NCBI GenBank assembly: GCA_039822785.1
Contig: JBCBMO010000004.1
Span: 491,835-555,834 of the forward strand
DNA: 64,000 nt
From: Thermohalobaculum sp039822785
GTDB taxonomy: Bacteria; Pseudomonadota; Alphaproteobacteria; Rhodobacterales; Rhodobacteraceae
Direction: 5' to 3'
Of this stretch, positions 35,376-42,994 are shown piece after piece. How positions within the stretch are numbered: the first letter of the stretch is position 1; each line of letters starts with the position of its first letter. The notes under the pieces were generated by a model, which did not search any database, was not told the origin of the DNA, and saw nothing but the letters and a program-made list of their open reading frames with translations. Made by a program: the position numbers and the translations under genes.

Positions 35376-36080
35376 TTAAGGTTTTACGTCGTCAAATCTG
35401 ATGGCCCGGAGCTGCCCTTCCCGCAGGCGGACGATGGCCACCTCCGTGCCTTCCGGCAGCTCGTCGTCGTCGTGGATGGGTTCCACCATGGTGTAATGCG
35501 TGTTGCCGTGGGCGTCGCGGAAACGCACCTCGGCGGGGTTGTCCCGGCGCGCCGTGCCGGTCGTGATGACGCCGCGCCGCCCGCCATAGCTGCGGGTAGA
35601 GATCGCGGTGCTCTCGGTCTTGGGGACGAGCCGGCCCAAGAGCCGCGCGACCGAGGCACCGGCCGCCACGCCGGGCACCAGGGCCACGCCCGCGGCCAGC
35701 AGCGCGGGTGCAGGCGCCCCCAGCACGGTGGCCGCGAGGAGCTGCAGACCGTAGCCCGCGATGCCGAAGGCGGTCAGCGTGCCCGCGAGCCAAATCATCA
35801 AGGGAACCTGGCCCACGCCCAGCCAGGAGAGCAGGCCGCCGGCAGCGGCACCGCCGGCCTCAACCTCGGCGTCGAAATCGGCATCGGCCTCCGCATCGAA
35901 CCCGACCTCCGTGCCGGCATCGACCCCAAGATCACCGCCGGCATCCGCGCCCGCTTCGCCAAGCATCGAGAGGCCCGCGAAGGCCATCAGGACCTCGAGC
36001 AGGCAGAGGCCGGCGACCAGACCGAGCGCGCCCGCAAAGGGCAAGAGCTGGGGCTGGAGTAAGAAAGCGAGGCTCGACAT
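35376..36080 (-). CDS. OB-fold membrane protein, YqiJ/NfeD-like partner of flotillin
   Basis: The 234-residue protein has membrane helices at about residues 5-30, 75-95 and 95-120, an unusual Ala/Asp/Glu-rich segment between the first two (about 33-70), and a soluble C-terminal OB-like domain with GRRGVITTGTARRDNPAEVRFRDAHGNTHYTMVEP. This is the YqiJ/NfeD type that is co-encoded with flotillins. The frame is open from a GTG at 36422, but AGGAGGG directly before the ATG at 36080 and a divergent regulator gene upstream argue for the short form. The acidic stretch is much richer in Asp/Ala than expected for the family. Confidence 0.85.
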   Translation of the reverse strand: MSSLAFLLQPQLLPFAGALGLVAGLCLLEVLMAFAGLSMLGEAGADAGGDLGVDAGTEVGFDAEADADFDAEVEAGGAAAGGLLSWLGVGQVPLMIWLAGTLTAFGIAGYGLQLLAATVLGAPAPALLAAGVALVPGVAAGASVARLLGRLVPKTESTAISTRSYGGRRGVITTGTARRDNPAEVRFRDAHGNTHYTMVEPIHDDDELPEGTEVAIVRLREGQLRAIRFDDVKP

Positions 36081-36188
36081 GATCCCTCCTGAGCAATATA
36101 CTGCTGGTTGCAGCCTTAAGTGGCTACACGGGCAATATGCTACATATATAGTGCAATCTGGGCTTGGATTGAAGGGCTGAGGCGAAAA
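36081..36188. promoter_or_regulatory. Divergent promoter region between yqiJ-like and XRE genes
   Basis: These 108 bases separate two divergently transcribed genes. They are strikingly AT-rich for this genome (GCTACATATATAGTG and surrounding), consistent with promoters for one or both genes. No clear palindrome was found. The small XRE protein may regulate the flotillin pair from here, by analogy with other divergent regulator-target pairs. Confidence 0.4.
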
Positions 36189-36419
36189 GTGCTTGTCCGA
36201 CAACAGATTACCGCGGCACGCGCCCTTCTGGGTTGGACGCGGCACGACCTCTCTCTGCGCTCCGGCGTGTCGCTGCGCACGGTCGCGCGCTACGAGAGCG
36301 GCGAAGGCGACATCACCACGATGAAACTCGGCAAGCTGGAGGACGCGCTGCTGGCCGAGGGGATCCGGTTCATCGACGGCGGCGTCACCTGCGAGGCGCT
36401 GAAGCGCCATCTCCTCTGA
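36189..36419 (+). CDS. Small XRE-family DNA-binding protein
   Basis: The 76-residue protein is a single lambda-repressor-like helix-turn-helix: RQQITAARALLGWTRHDLSLRSGVSLRTVARYESGEGDI followed by a fourth helix LGKLEDALLAEGIRFID. The GTG at 36189 gives the usual family N-terminus (VRQQITAARALLGW) and follows GAGGCG; the longer frame from 36120 would add an unlike N-terminus inside the promoter region. It is divergent from the flotillin pair and upstream of the zinc-type gene group. Target genes are not known. Confidence 0.8.
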   Translation: MLVRQQITAARALLGWTRHDLSLRSGVSLRTVARYESGEGDITTMKLGKLEDALLAEGIRFIDGGVTCEALKRHLL

Positions 36420-36489
36420 CACGACGCACGCGCCGGGACTGTGCGGCCGCAGCGGGGCCTCTCGGCACCCTTGAACAGCGCCCCGACGA

Positions 36490-36504
36490 TGTTATCACAT
36501 AACA
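36490..36504. promoter_or_regulatory. Zur-box-like palindrome
   Basis: TGTTATCACATAACA is a perfect inverted repeat (TGTTAT-N3-ATAACA) 26 bases before the GTG of the DUF1826 gene. It closely resembles the zinc uptake regulator (Zur) sites of alphaproteobacteria, which have a TGTTAT/ATAACA core. The genes that follow (DUF1826, DUF1007, NicO transporter) fit a zinc-starvation regulon, so Zur repression in the presence of zinc is likely. Binding is inferred. Confidence 0.65.
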
Positions 36505-36529
36505 GCAGAAGCGACTGGAAGGGGCTGCC

Positions 36530-37216
36530 GTGTCGGTGGATGTGCAGGGGTTGCAGAGGCCGCAGGAGCGGCAGCGGGACGACGGGCCTGGCCTGGCCTT
36601 CGAGCCCCAGGCGGGTGTCGCCATCGTCGATCGCGCGGCCGATATCGGTCGGATCGCGGCGCCTGACCTTGCCGCCGTCATCCTCCGCCGCCACACCTCG
36701 AGCGACTTTCAGGCCTGGATCGATGCGCTCGCGCCCGACGACCTGCCGCGGGGCCGTGTCATCGTGCGATCGGCGCAGATCCATCGGGTCGTGGCGGGTC
36801 TATGCACCCTGATTCCGGTGACGGCGGCGACGGCGCCTCATCGTGACGCCCTGGTCGAGGACGTCGCGATGCTCGCGCAGACCTTTGCCGGGGTCATGGC
36901 CGCGCCCTTTGTCCGCGTCAGGCTGGATGTGATCGATGGCAACGCCTGCCGCCGGTTCCACCGCGACGCGGTGACGGCCCGGCTTGTCTGCACCTATCGC
37001 GGCACGGGCACGCAATACGGCGCCGCCACGCCCGAGGGCGACCCGGCGCGCGTCTTCACGGTCTCCACGGGCATGCCGATCCTGCTGCGCGGCTCGCTCT
37101 GGCCTGAGAGCCCGGCCACGGGCCTGCTCCATCGCTCCCCCCCGATCGAGGGGAGTGGGGAGACGCGCCTGCTGCTGGTCATCGATCCGATCGACGATCC
37201 GGAGGACGCGGTCTGA
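36530..37216 (+). CDS. DUF1826 family protein
   Basis: The 228-residue protein matches DUF1826: the N-terminal helical part, then RVRLDVIDGNACRRFHRDAVTARLVCTYRGTGTQYG (about 128-163) with conserved Cys/His and a C-terminal LHRSPPIEGSGETRLLLVIDPIDD. Such proteins occur near zinc-responsive COG0523 and transport genes; the biochemical role is not known. Translation starts at GTG with AAGGGG before it. A Zur-box-like palindrome lies 26 bases upstream of the start, and the next small gene starts inside its stop codon (TGATG). Confidence 0.8.
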   Translation: MSVDVQGLQRPQERQRDDGPGLAFEPQAGVAIVDRAADIGRIAAPDLAAVILRRHTSSDFQAWIDALAPDDLPRGRVIVRSAQIHRVVAGLCTLIPVTAATAPHRDALVEDVAMLAQTFAGVMAAPFVRVRLDVIDGNACRRFHRDAVTARLVCTYRGTGTQYGAATPEGDPARVFTVSTGMPILLRGSLWPESPATGLLHRSPPIEGSGETRLLLVIDPIDDPEDAV

Positions 37217-37524
37217 TGCGCCATAACCGGGGGGCCACGACGCTGAAGCGCCGCCGGCGGCGCCATGACCCCATGCGTGACTTCGACCGCCTGCCGCCGG
37301 CCCTGCGCACATGGCTCGCCAATGCCGCGCTGCCCTGGGCGCCGCGTTCCGCCGGTCGCGCCTTCGATCGTGCCATTGCGGCCACGGGCGATGCGGCCCT
37401 GGCGCTCCAGGAACTCGACCGGCTGCAACACCGGCTGGTGCAGAAGGACGCGCAGCGGATCTGGGGCCCAGATTACCCTGGGTTCGAGGCCCCGCCCAGC
37501 GGCCGCGCGCCGACGGCGTTGTGA
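37216..37524 (+). CDS. Small DUF6525-like protein
   Basis: The 102-residue protein has a basic start (TTLKRRRRRHDPMRDFDRLPP) and a middle AALPWAPRSAGRAFDRAIAATGDAALALQELDRLQ, which I associate with the Rhodobacteraceae family DUF6525. Function is unknown. It is translationally coupled to the DUF1826 gene (TGATG). A basic, helical protein of this size could bind nucleic acid, but that is a guess. A gap of 137 bases separates it from the DUF1007 gene. Confidence 0.65.
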   Translation: MRHNRGATTLKRRRRRHDPMRDFDRLPPALRTWLANAALPWAPRSAGRAFDRAIAATGDAALALQELDRLQHRLVQKDAQRIWGPDYPGFEAPPSGRAPTAL

Positions 37525-37661
37525 CGGACCGACTGCCCGCCCTTGACACCGGGCCGCCGAGGTGGAGAGGGAAGGGGGGCGAGGATACTCTTGCGGCGAC
37601 CGCCGTCCGAACAACATTTAGAAGTCTGCATCGACGTGGGTGTGCTTTTCTGGGGGCGCGA

Positions 37662-38336
37662 ATGAACGGCGGCTGGCGGCGCAGGGGACGGGCGGCGATC
37701 CGTGCGCTCGTGCTGGGCGGGGCCTTTGCGGCAGGCGGCTCCGGCGCTCAGGCCCACCCCCATGTCTTCATCGACGGTGGGGTCGATTTCGTCTTCGCGG
37801 AGGACGGCCGGTTGCAGGCACTCCATGTCACCTGGCGGTTCGACGCGTTCGAGACCCTCTACATGCTCTCCGCGCATGGCGTGGGCACCCGGCCCGACGG
37901 CACGTTGGAGGAGGCCGACCGAGACCGGCTGCGCAACGGCCTGGATGAATGGCCCGACGAGTTCGACGGATCGGCCCATCTGACCATCGACGCAGAGCCC
38001 GTGTCCCTGTCGCTGCCGCGCGATCTTGACGTCGACGTCGTGGATGGCCGACTCGAGATGCGCTTTACCCGCACGCTGGCGAGCCCTGAGCCGCTGTCGG
38101 GCAAGGCGGTGGAACTCGGCTTCTACGAGGCGACCTATTACTACGAGATGGCGCTCACCGAGGAGCCGCAGATCGCAGGCCCTGCGGACTGCGAGACCGA
38201 GGTCACGCTGTTCGAAGCGGATCAGGCCCTGACGGTGGTTCAAACGACGCTCTTCGAACTGGGCCGGGAGGAGACGCCTACCATGCCCAACGTGGGTGCT
38301 CTCTTCGCCGATAGGATCACGCTCGAATGCGCCTAG
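37662..38336 (+). CDS. DUF1007 family periplasmic protein
   Basis: The 224-residue protein has a basic N-terminus, a hydrophobic signal segment (about 11-30) and the start of the mature part AHPHVFID (31-38), the His-rich signature of DUF1007, often found beside NicO-type nickel/cobalt or zinc transporters. The His pair at 32 and 34 could bind metal. It would act in the periplasm as a metal-binding partner. The ATG at 37662 was chosen; the longer open frame upstream runs through the previous gene. Its end overlaps the transporter gene by 10 bases. Confidence 0.85.
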   Translation: MNGGWRRRGRAAIRALVLGGAFAAGGSGAQAHPHVFIDGGVDFVFAEDGRLQALHVTWRFDAFETLYMLSAHGVGTRPDGTLEEADRDRLRNGLDEWPDEFDGSAHLTIDAEPVSLSLPRDLDVDVVDGRLEMRFTRTLASPEPLSGKAVELGFYEATYYYEMALTEEPQIAGPADCETEVTLFEADQALTVVQTTLFELGREETPTMPNVGALFADRITLECA

Positions 38337-39214
38337 CCGCTTTCGCCCTCGCGCTCTGCGTCGTCGTCGCGGCCGTGGTCATCGGCCCGCTGTTCTATGG
38401 CGATGTTGCCCGCTGGGCGGTGGAGACGCAGCGGGCCTTTCAGAACGAGATGGCAGGCGCCATCCGCGCGCTGCGCGCAGGCGAGCCGGGGGCCCTGGCC
38501 GCGCTGATGGCCGCCGCGGCCGCCTATGGGTTCGTCCATGCGGTGGGGCCCGGGCACGGCAAGTACCTGATCGGCGGCGTGGGCCTTGGCACCGGCGTCT
38601 CCGCCCCTCGCCTGGTGGGTCTGGCCGCGATATCCAGCCTCGCACAGGCGCTCTGGGCGATCGTCCTGGTCTATGGCGCCTTCCTGCTGCTGGAGGCCTC
38701 GGCCCATCACCTGACCACGCTCGCCGAGCAGTGGCTGGCGCCCGCGAGCTATGCCGCCATCGCGCTGATCGGGGTGCTGCTGGCGCTGCGGGGCGCGCGC
38801 GGGCTGTGGCGGCATCTGGAGCCGCGCCGGACGACCCACACGACAAGCTGCGGCTGCGGCCACGCGCATGCCCCGCGGGCGGAAGAAGTGGCGGCGCTGC
38901 AGTCCTGGCGGGACACGGTGGCGCTGGTCTGCAGCGTTGCGGTGCGCCCCTGTACCGGCGCGGTGTTTCTCCTGGTCATCGCCTGGCAGATGGACATCCA
39001 ACTGGCCGGCGCCGCGGCGGTGATCACCATGGGCCTCGGCACTGCTCTCATGACCAGCATGGTCGCGGTCTCCAGCATCGCCGCGCGCGGGCTTGCCTTC
39101 GCCTACAGCGGCAGTACCGGGTTGATGCCCATCGCCGCGCCCTCGCTGCAGCTCTTGGCGGGGCTGATGATCGTCTGGTTCAGCATGGCGCTGCTGCGCT
39201 TCGCGCTCGCCTGA
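38327..39214 (+). CDS. NicO/RcnA-like metal transporter
   Basis: The 295-residue membrane protein has about six to seven helices, the HAVGPGHGK motif of the NicO superfamily (residues 71-79), a His/Cys-rich cytoplasmic loop (SCGCGHAHAP, about 173-182) and an RPCTGAV motif in the later part. It should move a divalent metal across the inner membrane. Nickel/cobalt is the classical substrate of the family, but the Zur-like site and the DUF1007 neighbour suggest zinc. It overlaps DUF1007 by 10 bases and its 3' end overlaps the convergent gene by 35 bases. Confidence 0.88.
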   Translation: MRLAAFALALCVVVAAVVIGPLFYGDVARWAVETQRAFQNEMAGAIRALRAGEPGALAALMAAAAAYGFVHAVGPGHGKYLIGGVGLGTGVSAPRLVGLAAISSLAQALWAIVLVYGAFLLLEASAHHLTTLAEQWLAPASYAAIALIGVLLALRGARGLWRHLEPRRTTHTTSCGCGHAHAPRAEEVAALQSWRDTVALVCSVAVRPCTGAVFLLVIAWQMDIQLAGAAAVITMGLGTALMTSMVAVSSIAARGLAFAYSGSTGLMPIAAPSLQLLAGLMIVWFSMALLRFALA

Positions 39215-40319
39215 GTTCTGCGGCGAGGTGGGGTAGCATCGCCGCGAAGCCCTCCTCTTCCGCCACATCCAGCGCCGGCAGCGTCACCGGTCTGCGGACC
39301 ATCGGCTTGCCGCTGCGTGTCTCATAGGCCAGGAGCGGGACATCGAGCAGCGCGAGAGCGCCGTCGACCTCCCCGTCGAACCGCGAGACGTCGAAGGCAT
39401 TCGGGTCGGCCAGGGCACCCTCGAAGACCGCGCGCCCCTGCAGGATCAGCCAGCATCGAAACGCCGCGAAGCTGTCGTCCGAGCAGCCGTCGCCCAGCAG
39501 GTAGGCGAGTGCCCAGATGTCCTGGCGATAGGCCGCGGCATATAGTTCCTCAAGCTGGCGGTCGAAGCCCTTGATCACGGTGGCCTTGAAGCGCTCGAGC
39601 CGCGCCACCGCCCCCTCGAGCTGTTCGGCGATGCCGTTCTCGGGCATGCCGATGACCTCCCAGAACACCGTGTCGTCCATGGCGCGCGGGTCGGGCTTGC
39701 CCTCGGGCTTGCGGCGCGCCTCGGCCTCGACTTCCGCCCGCTCGGTGGCCAGACGCTCGCGCTGCGCCTCAGTGGCGCCGATCTCCTCGAACCAAGTCCG
39801 GGCCAGGGTCATCACGCCCAGCAGATCCTCCTTGGTGCGTGGGATCTTGGCGACAAGCGCCTCGTAGCTCGCCCGATCGCTCTCGTCGCTCATGCCGGAG
39901 TGCTTGGGCTTGCGAAAGCCCGCATTCCGCTCCCGCACGAGATACCAGAAATTCTGCTTGAGACAGGCGATATGGGCGCGCCACAGCCGGACGACCCGTG
40001 CGGTCTGTCCCGCGTCGGCCAGCCTGCGCCAAGTCGCAAGCTCCCCCTCGAAGGGCCAGGTCGCATAGACCTCGGAGGAGGTGAAGTAAGCCTCCAGTTC
40101 GGCATAGCGCGCCCGCGCGAAATAGCCGTCGATGACCTTTTCGAAGGCCGGCGCGATATGCGTGTCGTTCAGCGCTCGCCCGGGTTCGCGCGTGATGACA
40201 CCCTGGTGGAGGAGTTCGACGCAATGCTCCATCAGCCGATCCCAATCCTTGTCGAGCGTGTCGTAGCGTGGGCGGAAGGCCGCGTTCTCGGTAATCGGAA
40301 TCTCGTCGTGCATCGCCAA
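39180..40319 (-). CDS. DUF4240-like hypothetical protein
   Basis: The 379-residue soluble protein is mostly helical in the first 190 residues, with a Trp/Tyr-rich region around WPFEGELATWRRLAD, and carries in its C-terminal half the DUF4240-like elements MDDTVFWEVIGMPENG (about 212-227) and AFRCWLILQGRAVFEGALADPNAF. Function of DUF4240 proteins is unknown; members are often linked with toxin or defence genes, but nothing here proves that. It is divergent from the next plus-strand gene with 137 bases between starts, and its 3' end overlaps the NicO gene. Confidence 0.7.
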   Translation of the reverse strand: MAMHDEIPITENAAFRPRYDTLDKDWDRLMEHCVELLHQGVITREPGRALNDTHIAPAFEKVIDGYFARARYAELEAYFTSSEVYATWPFEGELATWRRLADAGQTARVVRLWRAHIACLKQNFWYLVRERNAGFRKPKHSGMSDESDRASYEALVAKIPRTKEDLLGVMTLARTWFEEIGATEAQRERLATERAEVEAEARRKPEGKPDPRAMDDTVFWEVIGMPENGIAEQLEGAVARLERFKATVIKGFDRQLEELYAAAYRQDIWALAYLLGDGCSDDSFAAFRCWLILQGRAVFEGALADPNAFDVSRFDGEVDGALALLDVPLLAYETRSGKPMVRRPVTLPALDVAEEEGFAAMLPHLAAELRRARSAAAPC

Positions 40320-40456
40320 TCGTCACCCCCGTGATGGCTCTGCCCAGTTTGACCAAAGCAGACGGTGAAAGCGACCTCATCGGTGCATTGCCGGTTGAGC
40401 CCGGGCCCTGTGATCCTGATACTCCTGCCCCAAGGACATCTTGGTTGGGTTCTCTC

Positions 40457-41581
40457 ATGCGTCGCTTGTTTCTCGCCTTCCTCCTGATGCTGCTGCCTGC
40501 CAGCGCTGCGGCAGAGATCTTCATCCGGATCGAACCTGCCATGGTGAACGGGCGGGGTCTGCCCTGGGACACGGGGCTTGGCGCGGTCTTTCAGGCCAAT
40601 CCGGCCGACATCCTGCCGGATATCGCCATCTGCCTGTCCCCCAGCCAGCGCGATATCGGGACCTGTGCCGCGGTCTGCACCGATCAGCGGACCTGTGAGG
40701 GACGTTTTCAGGCGCTGCCGCCGGGCGCGAAGTTCATCAACATCTATGACGTGGACCGCACCAACGCCTGGGACCCCATGTACAGCATCGCGCTGGAGGG
40801 GATCGAGGACTGCGCTCCCTGCACGGTCAGCGGTCCGGCGCCGGAGGGGCGTTTCTGGGTCGTCGGTCTGCGCCCGCCCGGCCCCGTCTGCCGGCCGTTC
40901 CGAGAGGTGATCCGCGATCCGTCGTGGAAGCCCCTGGTGGACGCCTATCGGCTGATCCTGTCCCGGGGCGACGAGAGCAAGAGGGACCTCCAGGCCTTTC
41001 GTCAGTCTGGCAAACTCGAGCTGTGTTCCAACATCAACCTCTTCGCCTACTACCACCCCGAGGAGCATCGGGTCGTGATCAACGAGGTGGAGGCCGCCGG
41101 CAAGACGACGGATCTCTACCTGCGCGTCCTGTTCGAGGAACTGGCCCATGCCACCGACCGCGTGTCCCGGCGGCTCGATCCCGGCGATCCCTCGCGCCAA
41201 CCGGCCACCGCCAAGACCCGTTGGGTCACCGCCTACGTGGATGCCGTGATCAACTTCGAGGCCCAGGGACAGTTCGCGGCGGCGCTCGACCGGGAGTTCT
41301 TTCGCCGTAACCGCATCGCGAACCCGCCGGCGTTTCTCTACACCGACCGCCAGCGCGCCAGTAACGTCGACTATCTGGTGGCGGAGTATCGCGCGGGCCG
41401 TGTCGGGCGCGCGCAGGCGGTCTCGCTCCTCGAGTTCGGCATCAGGCGCGTCTCGGCGAACATCGACGGGCAGCCCGAGCGCTACGACGACGCTTTTCGC
41501 CGTCAGGGTGAGCGGATCTGGGCCTGCGGCCGAGAGGGGCGGGTGCGCCAGTCCCCCGGTGGCCTCTGGGTCTGCGGCTGA
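40457..41581 (+). CDS. Secreted hypothetical protein, Cys-rich
   Basis: The 374-residue protein has a clear signal peptide (MRRLFLAFLLMLLPASAAAEIF), so it goes to the periplasm or outside. Residues about 45-140 hold several Cys (CLSP, CAAVC, CEGRF, CAPC) likely in disulfide bonds. The middle carries LRVLFEELAHATDRVSRR, a helix resembling metallopeptidase helices but without the full HExxH, so no catalysis is claimed. The ATG at 40457 was chosen over the longer frame from 40331 because the signal peptide begins here. It is not in the minus-strand Srf gene series but converges with its distal lipoprotein genes. Confidence 0.75.
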   Translation: MRRLFLAFLLMLLPASAAAEIFIRIEPAMVNGRGLPWDTGLGAVFQANPADILPDIAICLSPSQRDIGTCAAVCTDQRTCEGRFQALPPGAKFINIYDVDRTNAWDPMYSIALEGIEDCAPCTVSGPAPEGRFWVVGLRPPGPVCRPFREVIRDPSWKPLVDAYRLILSRGDESKRDLQAFRQSGKLELCSNINLFAYYHPEEHRVVINEVEAAGKTTDLYLRVLFEELAHATDRVSRRLDPGDPSRQPATAKTRWVTAYVDAVINFEAQGQFAAALDREFFRRNRIANPPAFLYTDRQRASNVDYLVAEYRAGRVGRAQAVSLLEFGIRRVSANIDGQPERYDDAFRRQGERIWACGREGRVRQSPGGLWVCG

Positions 41582-41593
41582 GGAGCGGCCCGG

Positions 41594-42109
41594 CTAGGCC
41601 GCCTCCTCCAGGGCGCGGATCTCGTCGCGCAGGGCCGCGATATCGTCCTCGATCTGGGCGATCTGGATCTGGGAGACCTGACCGTCCTGTGCTGCCACGC
41701 CGCTGAGCTCGCGCTCAAGCGCGGCCTCCCGGCGCTGAAGCTCCCGCAGGCGTTCCTCGCTGGCACCACGCTCGGTGGCGAGGCGGTCACGCTCCGCAAT
41801 GGCCTCGCTCAGTGCCTGGCTGGCGGCCGCGGCCCGGCGGGCCGCGGCGGCGGCCTGGCCATCGGTCTCCGCGGCGCGGCGCTCGAGCCGAGCGGCCTCC
41901 GATTCCCAGGCTGCGGCACGGGCCCGGGCATTGGCCAGGTCGGTGCGCATCTCCGCCTCACAGGCGCTGTAGTTGCCGGCTAGGACGTTGACCCACATGT
42001 TCCGATCCGCCGCCGAGCCGCGCGCGGCCGCGCAGGGGTCGGCCGCGGTCGCACAGGCCGCAAGCACCATCCCGCTGATCGTCAGACCGATGACAGGCCG
42101 ATACGCCAT
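41594..42109 (-). CDS. Coiled-coil lipoprotein
   Basis: The 171-residue protein has a signal sequence ending in a lipobox LAAC (Cys19), then a short Cys-containing part and a long Ala/Glu/Arg coiled coil to the C-terminus (about 50-170). It would be a periplasm-facing lipoprotein with a rod-like domain. The family is not recognised. It lies 29 bases downstream of another coiled-coil lipoprotein gene on the same strand, after the Srf gene series; the pair may be part of the same transcription unit or of a smaller one. Confidence 0.8.
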   Translation of the reverse strand: MAYRPVIGLTISGMVLAACATAADPCAAARGSAADRNMWVNVLAGNYSACEAEMRTDLANARARAAAWESEAARLERRAAETDGQAAAAARRAAAASQALSEAIAERDRLATERGASEERLRELQRREAALERELSGVAAQDGQVSQIQIAQIEDDIAALRDEIRALEEAA

Positions 42110-42138
42110 GACGCTCTCTCCCTGTTTGCCCCGTTCGC

Positions 42139-42891
42139 TCAGGCGACCGGCACGTCGACGCCCGGCGGCAGGCCGAGCAGCGCGTCCTCGAGCCGGTCGC
42201 GCTCACGGCGCAGTGCCAGGCGCTCCTGCTCGAGCCGTGCCTGCTGACGCTCCAGCTCCGCGGGGTTGATCCCGCTGCGGACATAGGCATCGCTCGAGGA
42301 CTCCAGCCCCTCGATCGTCTGATCAGTCTGGTCGATCAGTTCGTTGAGGTGCTCGATGTCCTGCGCCATGGGCGCGATCTGCGCCTCATAGGCCTCGGCG
42401 GTCAGGGTATTCGCCCGGTACTGCTGGTTGAGCTGAGCGATCTTGACCTCGTTCTCGGTCACCACCCGGTTCGCCGTGCTGGCGGCGCGCTGGTAGTGGT
42501 TGGCCCGCTCGGTTGCCTCCGCGATGTCAGCATCCAGCGCTTCGAAGGTGAGCTGCGCATCCGCGTCCTTGTTCGCGACGAAGGCGCCGGCGCCATAGCC
42601 CGCCGCACAGCCGAGCGCGGCAATGCTGGTGCCGACCGCCGCACCCTCTCCGCCGCCGATCAAGACGCCTGCGAGGATACCGAGACCCACCCCGACACCG
42701 CAGCCGACGGCGAGACCCTCGAGCCGCGTCTCGGAGTATTCCCGCGACAGGCTGCCGAGCTCGCTTTGGTTATCCGAGGTCACGTTGCGGATGTCGCTAA
42801 TCGGGTTCACGATATTGCCCGACTGGTCCGTGGCGCAGGCGCCAAGCAGGGACAGGGCGGCGACGGCAGCGATTAAGCGACTGGCGGCCAT
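42139..42891 (-). CDS. Lipoprotein with glycine-zipper-like segment and coiled coil
   Basis: The 250-residue protein has a signal sequence with lipobox LLGAC (Cys about residue 19), a Gly/Ala-rich hydrophobic segment (GCGVGVGLGILAGVLIGGGEGAAVG, about 64-90) resembling a glycine-zipper and a long coiled coil to the end. The ATG at 42891 follows AAGGAAG; an upstream in-frame TTG at 42906 is less likely. The glycine-zipper plus coiled coil suggests an envelope scaffold. It follows the formylglycine-enzyme-like gene by 103 bases that hold a stem-loop. Confidence 0.8.
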   Translation of the reverse strand: MAASRLIAAVAALSLLGACATDQSGNIVNPISDIRNVTSDNQSELGSLSREYSETRLEGLAVGCGVGVGLGILAGVLIGGGEGAAVGTSIAALGCAAGYGAGAFVANKDADAQLTFEALDADIAEATERANHYQRAASTANRVVTENEVKIAQLNQQYRANTLTAEAYEAQIAPMAQDIEHLNELIDQTDQTIEGLESSSDAYVRSGINPAELERQQARLEQERLALRRERDRLEDALLGLPPGVDVPVA

Positions 42892-42927
42892 GATGACTTC
42901 CTTCAATCAGACGACACTCGGACGGCA

Positions 42928-42947
42928 TCATCCAAGAATTTGGATGA
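42928..42947. repeat. Inverted repeat between Srf series and lipoprotein gene
   Basis: TCATCCAA-GAAT-TTGGATGA forms a perfect eight-base stem with a four-base loop in the 103-base gap between two minus-strand genes. It has no T-tract on either strand, so a classical intrinsic terminator is unlikely. It may be an operator or a processing site separating expression of the upstream gene series and the lipoproteins. Confidence 0.4.
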
Positions 42948-42994
42948 CTGACAACAGGCTATCTCCGAAAAGACACCGGTTTTACGGGGCGACA

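Noticed and set aside
40457..41581. Metallopeptidase call for the secreted Cys-rich protein
   Set aside because: The EELAHATD helix lacks the second His/Glu arrangement of HExxH, so no zinc site can be supported.
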